Positions 48,323-57,451 of a stretch of DNA of 64,000 nucleotides are shown here, piece by piece. The stretch lies in the NCBI GenBank assembly GCA_964019335.1, contig OZ025669.1, positions 635,094 to 699,093 of the forward strand, given 5' to 3'. Position 1 is the stretch's first letter, and each line of letters begins with the position of its first letter. A program made the position numbers and the translations under genes. The notes below the pieces were generated by a model. That model saw only the letters and a list, made by a program, of their open reading frames with translations, did not search any database and was not told the origin of the DNA. This stretch comes from Diplonema japonicum (Eukaryota > Euglenozoa > Diplonemea > Diplonemida > Diplonemidae).

Positions 48323-48419
48323 CTGGTTCTGCCATTCCACCAAGTTCTGACTTTCAGTTTGGTGGAAGGGAATGGAATGACCCACCCCTGCATGAGCAGA
48401 ATCTTGGTTACCCAAGATG

Positions 48420-48705
48420 CCCCAGCTGGGGCTGAACACCACACACATTAAGGACATGACACAGAATGCAGAAGAAGCTACAACTTGGCTGTGGTGTACC
48501 CCTGTAATCAAGTAGTCTTGTGCAGGTCCTTTAACTTATATATCTCTCACCATGGCCAGGTTGTAGCTTCTTCTGTGTTCTGCATCAATCACCACAGCTG
48601 GGTTGTATTACATCCAAATACAACATTTCCAGACATATGTACATACCTGCAGCTGCAGTGCACTGGCTTGATGGAGCTGTGCATGTCTGTGGTATGAAGA
48701 AAAAG

Positions 48706-48738
<33 letters not shown>

Positions 48739-48852
48739 TGTCCAAAAATATTTGAAAAAAAAGTGTTTGCAGGTGTGTCAAAAATTGCAGAAAATTTTTG
48801 AGTCTGGTCAGTCTGGTCAGTCTGGTAAATGGGTACACCAGACCAGACTGGA
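48420..48852 (+). repeat. Dispersed repeat Y, copy 1
   Basis: Shares long blocks with 51,840-52,140 in the same direction (GCAGAAGAAGC, GTAATCAAGTAGTCTTGTGC, CATTTCCAGACATATGTAC). It ends in an A-run, a TTGTCCAAAAATATTTG block and AGTCTGGTC repeats. Confidence 0.6.
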
Positions 48853-49155
48853 CAGTGTTGGTCCAGACCCTTGAGGGACTCAGGGGACTCTAAGGGACAG
48901 GACAGGAGTCCCCTGAAATTTTCAGGGGTCTGGAGGGGACTCAGGGGACTGAAGGGACTCAAGGGACTCAGGGGACTCAGGGGTCTGGAGGGGACTCTTG
49001 GGACCAAAAAATTTCTTTGTGTTTTTTGTCACAAAGACCCAAATTTAGGCTGGGGCTTGCATTTTTTTGGTACTTTTGGTTTCAAAGGTTCAAAAAAAGA
49101 GGTCCAAGGTTTGGGTGGGATGTGAGGCAAGGCTCATACTACCTTGTTGTGGCTA

Positions 49156-49198
<43 letters not shown>

Positions 49199-49276
49199 AA
49201 AAAAAATGTCAGGGGGTTTGGAGACCTGCTTTGAAAAAAATATTAAAAAGAGGCCTTTGCAAGAAAAGTACAATGC

Positions 49277-49307
<31 letters not shown>

Positions 49308-50704
49308 AAAAAGGGATGGGCAGTGTTGGCCAGACTGGTGGTCTGAGGGGTCTGGCCCACAAACCACCCCAACACTGCAAATTTTCGACCACACCATGTG
49401 GTGTGTTGTGACATATTTTACACCATATTTCGCATACCTGATGTTCTACATGATGTATGCAACACAGGGTGCACAACACGGCACGTGTTTTATAACATGT
49501 ACCACTATGCTGCACAGGAAAAGCAGGTGTCACAAAAAAAAAAAAAAAAAAAAATCAGTGTGCATGGGGGTGCTGACTGTTGGTAGAAAAAAAAAAAAAA
49601 AAAAAAAAAATCTTTTATCTTCTTTTTCAGGTGGTGGGGATAACATGAAAATATAAGAAAAACATCAGATGTGTTGTTTGCTGTTGACCTCCTCATCTGT
49701 CATCACTGAGCAAACAACACAAGCGCAGAATCTTGGTTACCTGGGGTGCCCTGGCTGGTGTTGAGCTGAACACCACACACATTAAGGACACGACACAGAA
49801 CGCAGAAGAAGCTACAACCCAGCCGTCCGGCCATCGTGATTAAGGAAATGACACGGAACACAAAAAGCTACAACTCGGCCACGGTGATTAAGGACACGAT
49901 GCAGAATGCAGAAGAAGCTACAACCCGGCCGTGGTGGTTAAGGAAATGACACGGAATGCAAGAAGTTACAACCTGGCTGCAGTGATTAAGGGCATGATGT
50001 GGAACGCAGAAGAAGCTACATCCCGGCCACGGTGATTAAGGAAACAATGCAGAACGCAGAAGAAGCTACAACTCGGCTGTGGTGCACCCCCCTGTAATCA
50101 AGTAGACAGTTCTTGTGCAGGGTGCTGCCAACACCAGCCTCCTTTAACTCATATATTTATCTCCTATATATTATTTTCAGGTGGGGGGGGGGGGGGGGAC
50201 AACATGAAAATATGTGCAACAAACAGGCAGTGCGATGCAGGGGTTGAGCTGTACGTCACACGCATTAGGGGCACGGCGCTGAAAGCAAGGAACCGATCTG
50301 TTTACACAGGTTGTATAAACATACACACCCTCCTCTTGTACATATTATTTATTATTTCCCCTTTTCTATTGCATCCAAATACAACATTTGATGTGGAAAG
50401 CAGAAACAACAGCTTGGCTTAGGTGTGTGAAAAAATGTGAGAAGACAAGAAAAAAAAGAAGAAAAAAAAAAAAAAAGGTAAACACATCATCTATGTCAAA
50501 AAAAATCAAGGATTTTTTTCTCTTTTTTTTTTTCCCCATTTTTTTTTTTTTTTTTCCCAAAGGGAAAAAAAGAAAAAAAAAAAAAAAAAAAGTTGCAAAA
50601 CTATCAAAAATAATGACAGTGTTGGGGAAAGTCCCGTGAGTCCCGTGAGTCCCGTCCAGGCCCGTATTCCGTTTTAGGGGACGGGACGGGACTGACCAAC
50701 ACTG
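48853..50704. mobile_element. TIR element, copy B (1,852 bp), inverted relative to copy A
   Basis: It begins CAGTGTTGGTC at 48,853 and ends GACCAACACTG at 50,704. Read in reverse complement it matches copy A block by block: GGGGACTC repeats, AAAGGTTC region, long A runs, minisatellite array (49,770-50,080), unique part (50,205-50,395) and GGGAC repeats. The last 84 bp (50,621-50,704) are again bounded by CAGTGTTGG and CCAACACTG. The right flank GACAGGA matches the flank of copy A's inner end, not its own left flank. Confidence 0.8.
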
Positions 50705-51016
50705 GACAGGAATGAGCTGTTTGAGTGCTTGGTCAGACACCTGAAACCGTTTGCAAATGCATGGAACTTGGAGTCGTCAGAAGAACAGCTCCGTGTTCAA
50801 ATTAATAAATATTGTGCAATGGGTAGGAGTGAGAATTTTAATTATTTTAGTTTTTGGAACGCTAAACTGTGCAAGATGGGCACCCTGGCAACTTTTGCCT
50901 TGGCCCTTGGCACCAGTTTAGCTTCTGAAGCCCCAACAGAGTGCCATTTCAAAGTGGTTAATCAAGATGTAGACTTGATACAAAGGTTGTTAATGCTTGC
51001 CTGCAAATTGTGGTGA
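50705..51016 (+). pseudogene. hAT-family transposase, C-terminal dimerisation part
   Basis: The frame reads RNELFECLVRHLKPFANAW immediately after copy B, then a helical stretch and FWNAKLCKMGTLATFALALG, matching the W/A-rich hAT C-terminal dimerisation region. It ends in TGA at 51,016. It lacks everything upstream, which lies in opposite orientation at 44,876-45,780. Confidence 0.65.
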
Positions 51017-52419
51017 ATTACCACTTTGTGAAGCCCCTGTTTTTTGAAGGGGAGCAAAAAGAGAAGCATAGCCGTGCAAAACGGGCAGAGCATTGTAGAG
51101 TTGAGGAAAGTGAGAGAGATCTGTTTACACAGACTCAGCTTCCTTTACACTACTTTTCCCATCACTCACATTTCCCCTCCCCCTTTTTTTATTTCCTCGT
51201 TCCCTTGTATATCTTTAATTCTCGTTTACTAACTAAAAGAAGTTTCACAGGAGCTAGGGAAAAACAGGGAAGTACAAAAATGTGTCAAGGTACATGTTGT
51301 GGGCACTTGGGACACTCTGGCTGGGGTTGAGCTGTACACCACACACATTAAAGACATGACACGGAACGCAGAAGAAGCTACAACCCGGCCGCGGTGCACC
51401 CCCTGTAAGTAGACAGTTCTTGTGCAGGGTGCCACCAACACTGGCCTCCTTTAACTCTTATCGTTCAGGTGGGGATAACATGGAAATATAAGAAGTACAT
51501 CAGATGTGTTGTTTGCTGTTGACCTCCTCATTGACAAACAGGCATTTCCTCCATCCACTTGGCCAGTCATCACCTGTAGCACCCTGAGTGGAAGAACAAA
51601 TTGCAGATGCTCAGGGTGAGTAAACTACTTAGGGCACCAGCTGGGGTTGAGCTGCACACCACATGCATTAAGGACACGATGCAGAACGCAGAAGCAGCCA
51701 AGGTGCACCCCCTGTCACTGAAAAAAAAGCAAAAAAAAAAAAAAAAAAAAAAAAATCATTGTCCAAAAATATTTGAAAAAAAAGTGTTTGCAGGTGTGTC
51801 AAAAATTGCAGAAAATTTTCGAGTCCAGTCTTGCCCTGGCTGGGGTTGAGCTGAACACCACACACATTAAGGACACGACACAGAATGCAGAAGAAGCTGT
51901 GGTGTACCCCCTGTAATCAAGTAGTCTTGTGCAGGTCCTTTAACTCATATATCTCTCACCACAGCCAGGTTGTAGCTTCTTCTGCATTCCACATTGATCA
52001 CCACAGCCAGGTTACATCCAAATACAACATTTCCAGACATATGTACATACCTGCAGCTGCAGTGCACTGGAGTAGATAGGTGCAAATTGCTTGATGGAGC
52101 TGTGCATGTCTGTGGTACAAAGAAGAAGAAGAAGAAAAAAAAAAAAAAAAAAAAAAAGGAAAAAAAAAATCATTGATTTTTGGCTATTTCCAGAAAAAAA
52201 ATTTTGGGGTCAAAAATGGCCAAAGTGACCCCAAGTTTGGGGTCCCCTGGGAAAAAAAAATTTTTTTTGGCCAAAAATTTCCAAAAAAGTCTGTTTTGAG
52301 GGTGCTAAATGTGTGAGGGTCCGATCATTGATTTTTGGCTATTTCCAGAAAAAAAAATTTTTTTTTGCCCCCCCACCCCCTGGCCCCCCCACGCCCCCCT
52401 AGGTTTTTTCCCATAACAA
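51017..52419. other. Repeat-dense, gene-free DNA up to the Polinton edge
   Basis: It holds minisatellite units (51,330-51,400, 51,650-51,700), a second copy of repeat Y (51,840-52,140), poly-A runs, and a ~27-32 bp direct repeat (ATTGATTTTTGGCTATTTCC) at 52,169-52,200 and 52,324-52,350. A block at 52,250-52,320 is the inverse of 47,470-47,540. Confidence 0.55.
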
Positions 52420-52873
52420 CACTTATCAGGTGGAGGAAGACTAAACAACACTTGTGATTGGTTCCCATTCCATATACTCTCACTCCTATCAACCAAGCTA
52501 CAATGTATCAACAGTGACTCAACACCATTTGTGATGTCTGCTTTATTAGGGGCTATCATACTAGTTGATATAACCTGACCACTTGTAAATCCTGAGAGAC
52601 TATATAGTGACCCTATAATAAATCTCACTTGGTACCATAGGTCCCATCATCAAAGGTTTGTGTCTTCCAACTACTTCCATTATCATCACTATATTCAAAC
52701 ACATTGTTACCTTGTCCTGCTGATATGTTTGTCCAAGAATAGTACATATTACACTTTGATAGACTGATCTCATACTTCTTATTACTGTCAAGATGAAGAG
52801 CTGGAGATATCTCATGGGTGAAGTCAGTTGGATTTAGATAACCATCACTTAATAAGGTGATTGAAACAACCAT
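52420..52873 (-). pseudogene. Polinton capsid-associated protein, broken and truncated
   Basis: The frame from ATG 52873 encodes LHLDSNKKYEISLSKCNMYY followed by a TWKT-like strand pattern. This resembles the N-terminus of Polinton minor capsid-type proteins with LDxxKxYEIxL. The frame stops at 52,625 and continues in another frame to about 52,420, where it dissolves into repeat sequence. A 23-nt GT-AG interval (52,613-52,635) would also join the two frames, so it could be a tiny intron and not a frameshift. The C-terminal part is gone in either case. Confidence 0.55.
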
Positions 52874-52876
52874 TTT

Positions 52877-53221
52877 TTATACACTCAATAACCATTTATT
52901 TAAGGTTTTATGTTCTCTTTCACCAATCTTTCCTACCTTAAAAAGATAGTCAAGTAAGTGAACAGCTCTATTCCTTGCCTCTTGTGAACTGTTACCAGCT
53001 TTGATTGCTGCAGCAAGTTTCATAAAGCTTCCATGTGCTTCTTCAATAGTTGTGAGAATTGGTCCCCTAAACACAACACCATTACCTCTTCTCTTTTTTC
53101 CTGCTAATGATCTTAGTTTATCTTCTTTGTTTGACCTTGATGCAAATGTAGGAGAAGTACTTATATCTGCAAAGCCTCTTATTGCTTCTGGATTATAGTT
53201 GTTAAAGGCAACCCCTTTCAT
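52877..53221 (-). CDS. Polinton hypothetical protein
   Basis: A 114-codon frame from ATG 53221 (MKGVAFNNYNPEAIRGF); the frame is open upstream to about 53,270 without an ATG, so the real N-terminus may be lost. It has a basic Arg/Lys middle (LAGKKRRGNG) and a helical C-terminus (KIGEREHKTLNKWLLSV). It lies 3 bp from the capsid-type gene on the same strand, in the structural gene block. I do not recognise its function. Confidence 0.5.
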   Translation of the reverse strand: MKGVAFNNYNPEAIRGFADISTSPTFASRSNKEDKLRSLAGKKRRGNGVVFRGPILTTIEEAHGSFMKLAAAIKAGNSSQEARNRAVHLLDYLFKVGKIGEREHKTLNKWLLSV

Positions 53222-53283
53222 AATAAGAGGGGCTGCAAGAAGAACTGCTATCTCTGGAGTAATTACAAAGTCGTCACCTGTAT

Positions 53284-53656
53284 TTAATCATCATCTAAGT
53301 GATAAATAAGAAGACCGCCAATAGGGGTAGTTCCTTTACTAGGTATTGGTACTAAGATATTAGGTAGGAAGGATATAGAACTGATTGTCGCTCCCCTTCA
53401 CAAACCCGTTTGAAGGATCACCTCCTGATAATCTTTCTAAGGATTGTTTGGGGAATTCTTTCTCAATCTGTAGAAGTGCTCCATCACTGTCATTACTCAT
53501 TAACTTAGCAACACCTCCTTTCTCAATAATCTCAAAGTTTAATTGACGAGACGCTCTTCTTATAGTAACTTCTTCTGGTGATCTAAGATCTATTAGAGGA
53601 GGTGGTGTTAATGGTGTGATATATCTTGTTGACGATAGTACAGAAGGGGATATCAT
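53284..53656 (-). pseudogene. Polinton hypothetical protein, frame-broken
   Basis: From ATG 53656 the frame runs 98 codons to a stop at 53,360, but sensible coding continues in the next frame (FLPNILVPIPSKGTTPIGG) to a TAA at 53,284. The switch lies near 53,381-53,405, where a 25-nt GTTTGT...AATCAG interval would also restore the frame as a tiny intron. The function is unknown. Confidence 0.45.
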
Positions 53657-53663
53657 TTCTACA

Positions 53664-54864
53664 TCAGGGGAGCTTTCTCAACACCTTCTTCACATTTTCA
53701 AGACCTGTCAGATTAGGATCATATTCTTCATCCAATGTATTAATTATCCTTTTTGCAATGGTAGCTATCTTACTACTTTTATGAATGTCCTTGAAACCAA
53801 TACTAAGAAGCAATTGTATAAAATCATCATAAGCCTTATGAGGGAGCTCAGCAATAGGAAAAGTATTGTCAGGTCTCATAAGCAGGTAGAGTGTCTCATA
53901 TGTGTAGGGGAGTACGAAATTCTGTATTTTGATTTCTTGATAGTCATTGCTCACGTATACCTTATGACCAGCAAAGTACATCTCTCCCTTTGATAAGTGT
54001 AAGTGAGCATAGTCCTCATTAGGATCATGTTCCAATGATAGCTGTAAAAAGATTGTTTCTTCATCTCGTGTCACAGGAAGGTATTGGTAGTTATTACTTA
54101 TTCTTATGTAGTATGGATGGTGATACTCCACTTCTCCAGGTGCAAATGTTAAAATGAGTGACCCTATCTTTTCAGGATAAAGGTTGACAATCTTCTGCTC
54201 GCCTCCAGCACCCGCAACAAGGGTATTCAAAGACGAAGGTATGAAGGGTGATGTCGCTATTGAAGTAGTAGTGACGGTTGGAACTAAGTCAACATTAGAG
54301 GGTAGGATCGCTTTGGGAGGTGATTTTCTTACAGGAATAGGGGACACTGCACTACTTGTTGTCACCACTGGGTTGGTAGAGGTTGAAGAAGTAGACTGCT
54401 TGATGGGTGATGTTGATATTGCTTGGAGGATCTGTAGTGGTTGCAGAAGATCTCACCTTTGTTTGAATTGGGGAGCTTGCAGTAGATAAGAGAGATCTTG
54501 GAGGAGGTGGTGGGAATGGTGATGTTGCTATTGTTTTTGCTTGTGGCTTGCATGCAGGAGTGTGAACTAGACCAGGTGCATGCATAGGTGCATGTGTTGG
54601 TGCTGGAGCAGGCGTAGGTGCGGCTGAGAGCGGCGTAGGTGCATGCGTTGCTGCTGGAGCAGGCGTAGGTGTGGCTGAGAGCGGCGTTGGTGCAGAGCGG
54701 GCTAGTGCTTCTGTCAATGGTTTAAACTCCTTTTCCTTTTCTGTAGCAAACAATGCTTCTTTTTGTGCTCTTTCTCTTCTTTGCTTCCTCAGCTCCTCTT
54801 TTCCTTTTCCAACAGCCTCCAAAGCCTTGATCAATTCCTTCATATTATTTGTATTGGGTAGCAT
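53664..54864 (-). CDS. Polinton unknown protein, probably two exons
   Basis: The first frame (ATG 54864, MLPNTNNMKELIKAL) has a coiled-coil start and then APTPAPA repeats. The second frame (to 53,664) has a Ser/Thr/Pro linker and a folded domain (KIVNLYPEKIGSLILTFAPG, HPYYIRISNNYQYLP, ending LENVKKVLRKLP). A 61-nt GT-AG interval, 54,396-54,456 (GTGAGA to AAGCAG), joins them exactly in phase 0, giving 379 aa. A frameshift in the low-complexity linker is the other explanation. It starts 17 bp from the divergent packaging ATPase. The function is not recognised. Confidence 0.55.
54396..54456 (-). other. Candidate 61-nt intron
   Basis: Minus strand GTGAGATCTT to CATCAAGCAG. It is phase 0 on both sides and removes the frame conflict in the unknown Polinton protein. 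Confidence 0.45.
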
Positions 54865-54881
54865 CTTCTTTTTAAAAGACA

Positions 54882-55597
54882 ATGGTTACTATTATTAACT
54901 ATGACAATCAGGTGAAAAAGACAAAACATCGTAACAGCTCTCTTTTGATGCCGCAGTGGCCCTTCAGGATGGTTATGGTTGGTGCGTCAGGAAGCGGGAA
55001 GACAAACCTTGTGATGAATCTGCTGCTTGGGAAGGACATGCTCACTTATGACAAGCTTTATGTAGTCTCTCCCTCACTTGATTAGGACAAGTATGTTGCA
55101 CTCATAGAACACTTTGAGAAGTATGATGACAAGCTTGCAGAAGAGATTAGGAAGAGAGAAAGGTATTGAACAAGAACCCGAACTCACACCTACAGCTTGC
55201 TTTCACGACACGATCGATGAATTGGATATAAACACGTTTGACAAGAGCAAGCAGAACCTTGTGGTACTTGATGACATCATGTTAGATAAGAACCAAAGTG
55301 AATATATCAACCTCTTCTCTCGAGGTCGACACTTCAACGTGTCTGTAATCTACGTTTCACAAGCATACTTCCGTGTGCCAAAGACTATTCGTGATAATAG
55401 TAGTTCTTTTATTCTTTTTTCAATGTCCCCTCGTGAAATAAACGAAATCCATAGTCGTCTCTGCACCGACTCACCGTTCAAAGTCAGAGTTTCAAGACAT
55501 GTTCTTGAAGCTTGATCGCTATGGGTTCGTCTTCATAGATGATCAGTGTGTTCAGCCTGAGATGAGATATCGGAAGGGGTTTGGTGAGATCTTGTAG
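54882..55597 (+). pseudogene. Polinton genome-packaging ATPase (FtsK/HerA, A32-like), inactivated
   Basis: Walker A is MVMVGASGSGKTN (about residues 28-40) and Walker B is LVVLDDIM, as in A32/Polinton packaging ATPases that pump DNA into capsids. Three lesions break it: an in-frame TAG at 55,083-55,085 in the conserved SPSLD-x-DKY segment, a one-base frame change near 55,160-55,170, and another near 55,485-55,500; the last part ends at the TAG at 55,595-55,597. Intron explanations do not suit the first lesion, since the skipped text is conserved in the family. So this copy could not package itself. Confidence 0.75.
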
Positions 55598-55687
55598 AGA
55601 GAGAGAAAGCAAGAGTTGCAAAAATGCGCACTTTTTGCGCACTTTTTCTGTCTCCCATAAAAACCTGAAGTGCGCAAAAACAGAAGA

Positions 55688-57118
55688 ATGGCTCGAAAAG
55701 TTCTGGAAACGGTCACAAGCTGGTGGAGAAAGCAGTCACCTGAAACCAAGAGCATCGTCAAGTGGGGTGGAAGTGTTGCAGGCAGTCTTTTCACATACGA
55801 AGTAAACAAATTTCTCCACGTCCGTAGCCTTGTGAGTCCGGATATGCTGGCATCCACCCCAGAGCTTAAGCACGTTCGCAAAGACGTTGACACAACTGTA
55901 CAGAGTTTGAAAGACTACCGCAAGAACTTTAAGCGTGAAGAGAGGCAAGCCTTTGTCATACTTGTGGGTCCGAAGGCTGCTGGAAAAACCACTTCGATCG
56001 AGCGTGCTTTTGGTGGTTCGAAAGTGTTGTTTTTGGAGACAACATTGCAAGATGGGGATGCGACCGCCAACCTCAAAGCCGTTATCGAGAACGCATTTCG
56101 GCCCTACTTTTCTTTTCTGTATAACGAAACGGCAAGGTCTATTCTGAGATATGCCGACTGGATGTCCCGCTCCAGGATATTCGGGACTGGGGAACCTCTG
56201 GTCATATACTGGTCGCTGTCCGCTAAAAAGGGTGCTGATGAGATGCACAGTCTCCGAACGATCGCTGAGGTTGCCGCAACTAGTGCACGACAGCTCTCGT
56301 TCGACCATCCTGGTGGGAACATTGCTGTCGTCATTGAGACCTCAAACCCAACGGTATTGATACCTTTTCTTTAACTTTTACTTTTTTTTATCCCACAGCT
56401 TGGTGCGTTAATCCCAACAGTCCACCAGACATGCGAAACCCTGTTCCTTGACCACATGTCCTACACCGACTTTGTGAAGGCCTTCGATGCAGACCCCTTT
56501 GCCAAGAATTTCGCAGCGAGGCTTGGTGGAAAAGACAAGTATAAGGACCACCTGAAGGAGTATTACTCCTGCTTCAGCGGGAACCTCCGTGGGTTGAAGC
56601 GAGACTTCCTGAAGCCTTGTATGTCACACGATGTGAAAACCATAAAAAAATACATTCACAGTGATGGCCGTGAAGGATGCAAAGGATTTCCAGGAGAAGT
56701 TTGAAAAGAGTATGGTCAAAAAAAAAACAAACAAACGGATAGTATCAATAATACAGAGGTGGAGAACGAAAGAGAAAACATGGTTGATCGCTTTTGTCAT
56801 GCTAGGTTGACATCTGACCAGGAAGAGCTATGTAGGAAGATAGCTGAACAAGGTCCTGCTGGAATGAGGTACATGGTTCCCAGGAGTGTGCTGTCTGTAA
56901 TTCGTGCGATCCAAGAGAAGAAAGAAGCAATTGGCCTCCTCAGGGTACAGCAGGAGGAGACGATCCGCCTTCACTACATGGCGCATGTGCGCTACCTGTT
57001 AGGGAGGACTTACGACGAAGAGAAGAAAGAGTGGAAGGACAAGACACCTGAGGAGACAATGGCAGCCATGAAAAAACATGGCTGGCTACCCAAGACAGAC
57101 AAGGCAGGGAGTGCATGA
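55688..57118 (+). CDS. Four-exon P-loop NTPase gene inside the Polinton
   Basis: Exons are 55,688-56,353, 56,399-56,618, 56,662-56,709 and 56,757-57,118; splicing gives a 431-aa protein in one frame. Near the N-terminus is a possible membrane-associated helix (VKWGGSVAGSLFTYEVNKFL). Walker A is VGPKAAGKTTSIERAF (about 92-107) and a hydrophobic strand ending IAVVIETSN is a Walker B-like candidate. Exons 2-4 are helical and charged (YYSCFSGNLRGLKRDF). This resembles AAA+/STAND-type ATPases but not the packaging ATPase. The lines I counted are near 45-55% G+C, against about 38% in the polymerase gene, so it looks like captured or inserted host-type DNA. The ATG at 55688 is the first in frame. 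Confidence 0.7.
56354..56398 (+). other. Intron 1 (45 nt) of the P-loop gene
   Basis: Runs from GTATTG to TTATCCCACAG with a poly-T tract. It is phase 0 and removes the stop at 56,372-56,374. Confidence 0.75.
56619..56661 (+). other. Intron 2 (43 nt) of the P-loop gene
   Basis: Runs from GTATGTCACACG to ATTCACAG. It shifts the frame by one base, which avoids the stop at 56,702-56,704. Confidence 0.7.
56710..56756 (+). other. Intron 3 (47 nt) of the P-loop gene
   Basis: Runs from GTATGGTC to AATAATACAG. It is phase 1 and joins EKFEK to KVENEREN in frame. Confidence 0.7.
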
Positions 57119-57451
57119 TCCTTGGTGTTTTTTATTCTGAAACCTTTTTTTTTTCTCACTCCTTGCAAAAACACTGGTGTGAGCTTGGCACCATTTGACA
57201 TAATAATGGTACAAGCTAGCAAGATGAGTGCGATTTTTATTCTTTTTTCTTCTTCTTCTACTTTTTTCTCTTAAAGCTGCAGCATCTGAAATCTATGCAG
57301 CATCTTTTTTATTGAATGTCTTTTTTATTTTATTTTTTTATTTTATCTTCTTGCCCACAGCTTCTTCTTGTTATTGTCATTATACCTAATAAAGAAAACA
57401 TACAGGGAATAGGGATACCAAATATCTTAATACACATTTAACCAATGTGCA
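57119..57451. other. A/T-rich spacer, no gene seen
   Basis: About 330 bp of poly-T-rich sequence between converging genes. It may hold both 3' ends. Confidence 0.55.

Larger units (their letters stand above)
44876..48852. other. Segment inverted between the two TIR elements
   Basis: This interval lies exactly between the inner ends of copies A and B. Its left edge reads TCCTGTCTGTGAG and its right edge CCAGACTGGA. Turning it over places TCCAGTC on both sides of copy A and GACAGGA on both sides of copy B, each a perfect 7-bp duplication, and rejoins the hAT transposase halves. Confidence 0.8.

Noticed and set aside
43045-50704. A CRISPR array or one single large foldback element
   Set aside because: The repeats are irregular minisatellites without unique spacers, and each arm has its own complete TIRs and its own restorable duplication, so these are two separate insertions.
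55083-55085. Recoded TAG (stop as Gln) in the packaging ATPase
   Set aside because: TAG ends intact genes in this window, for example the PDK1-like kinase at 14,828-14,830, and further frame changes follow in the same ORF.
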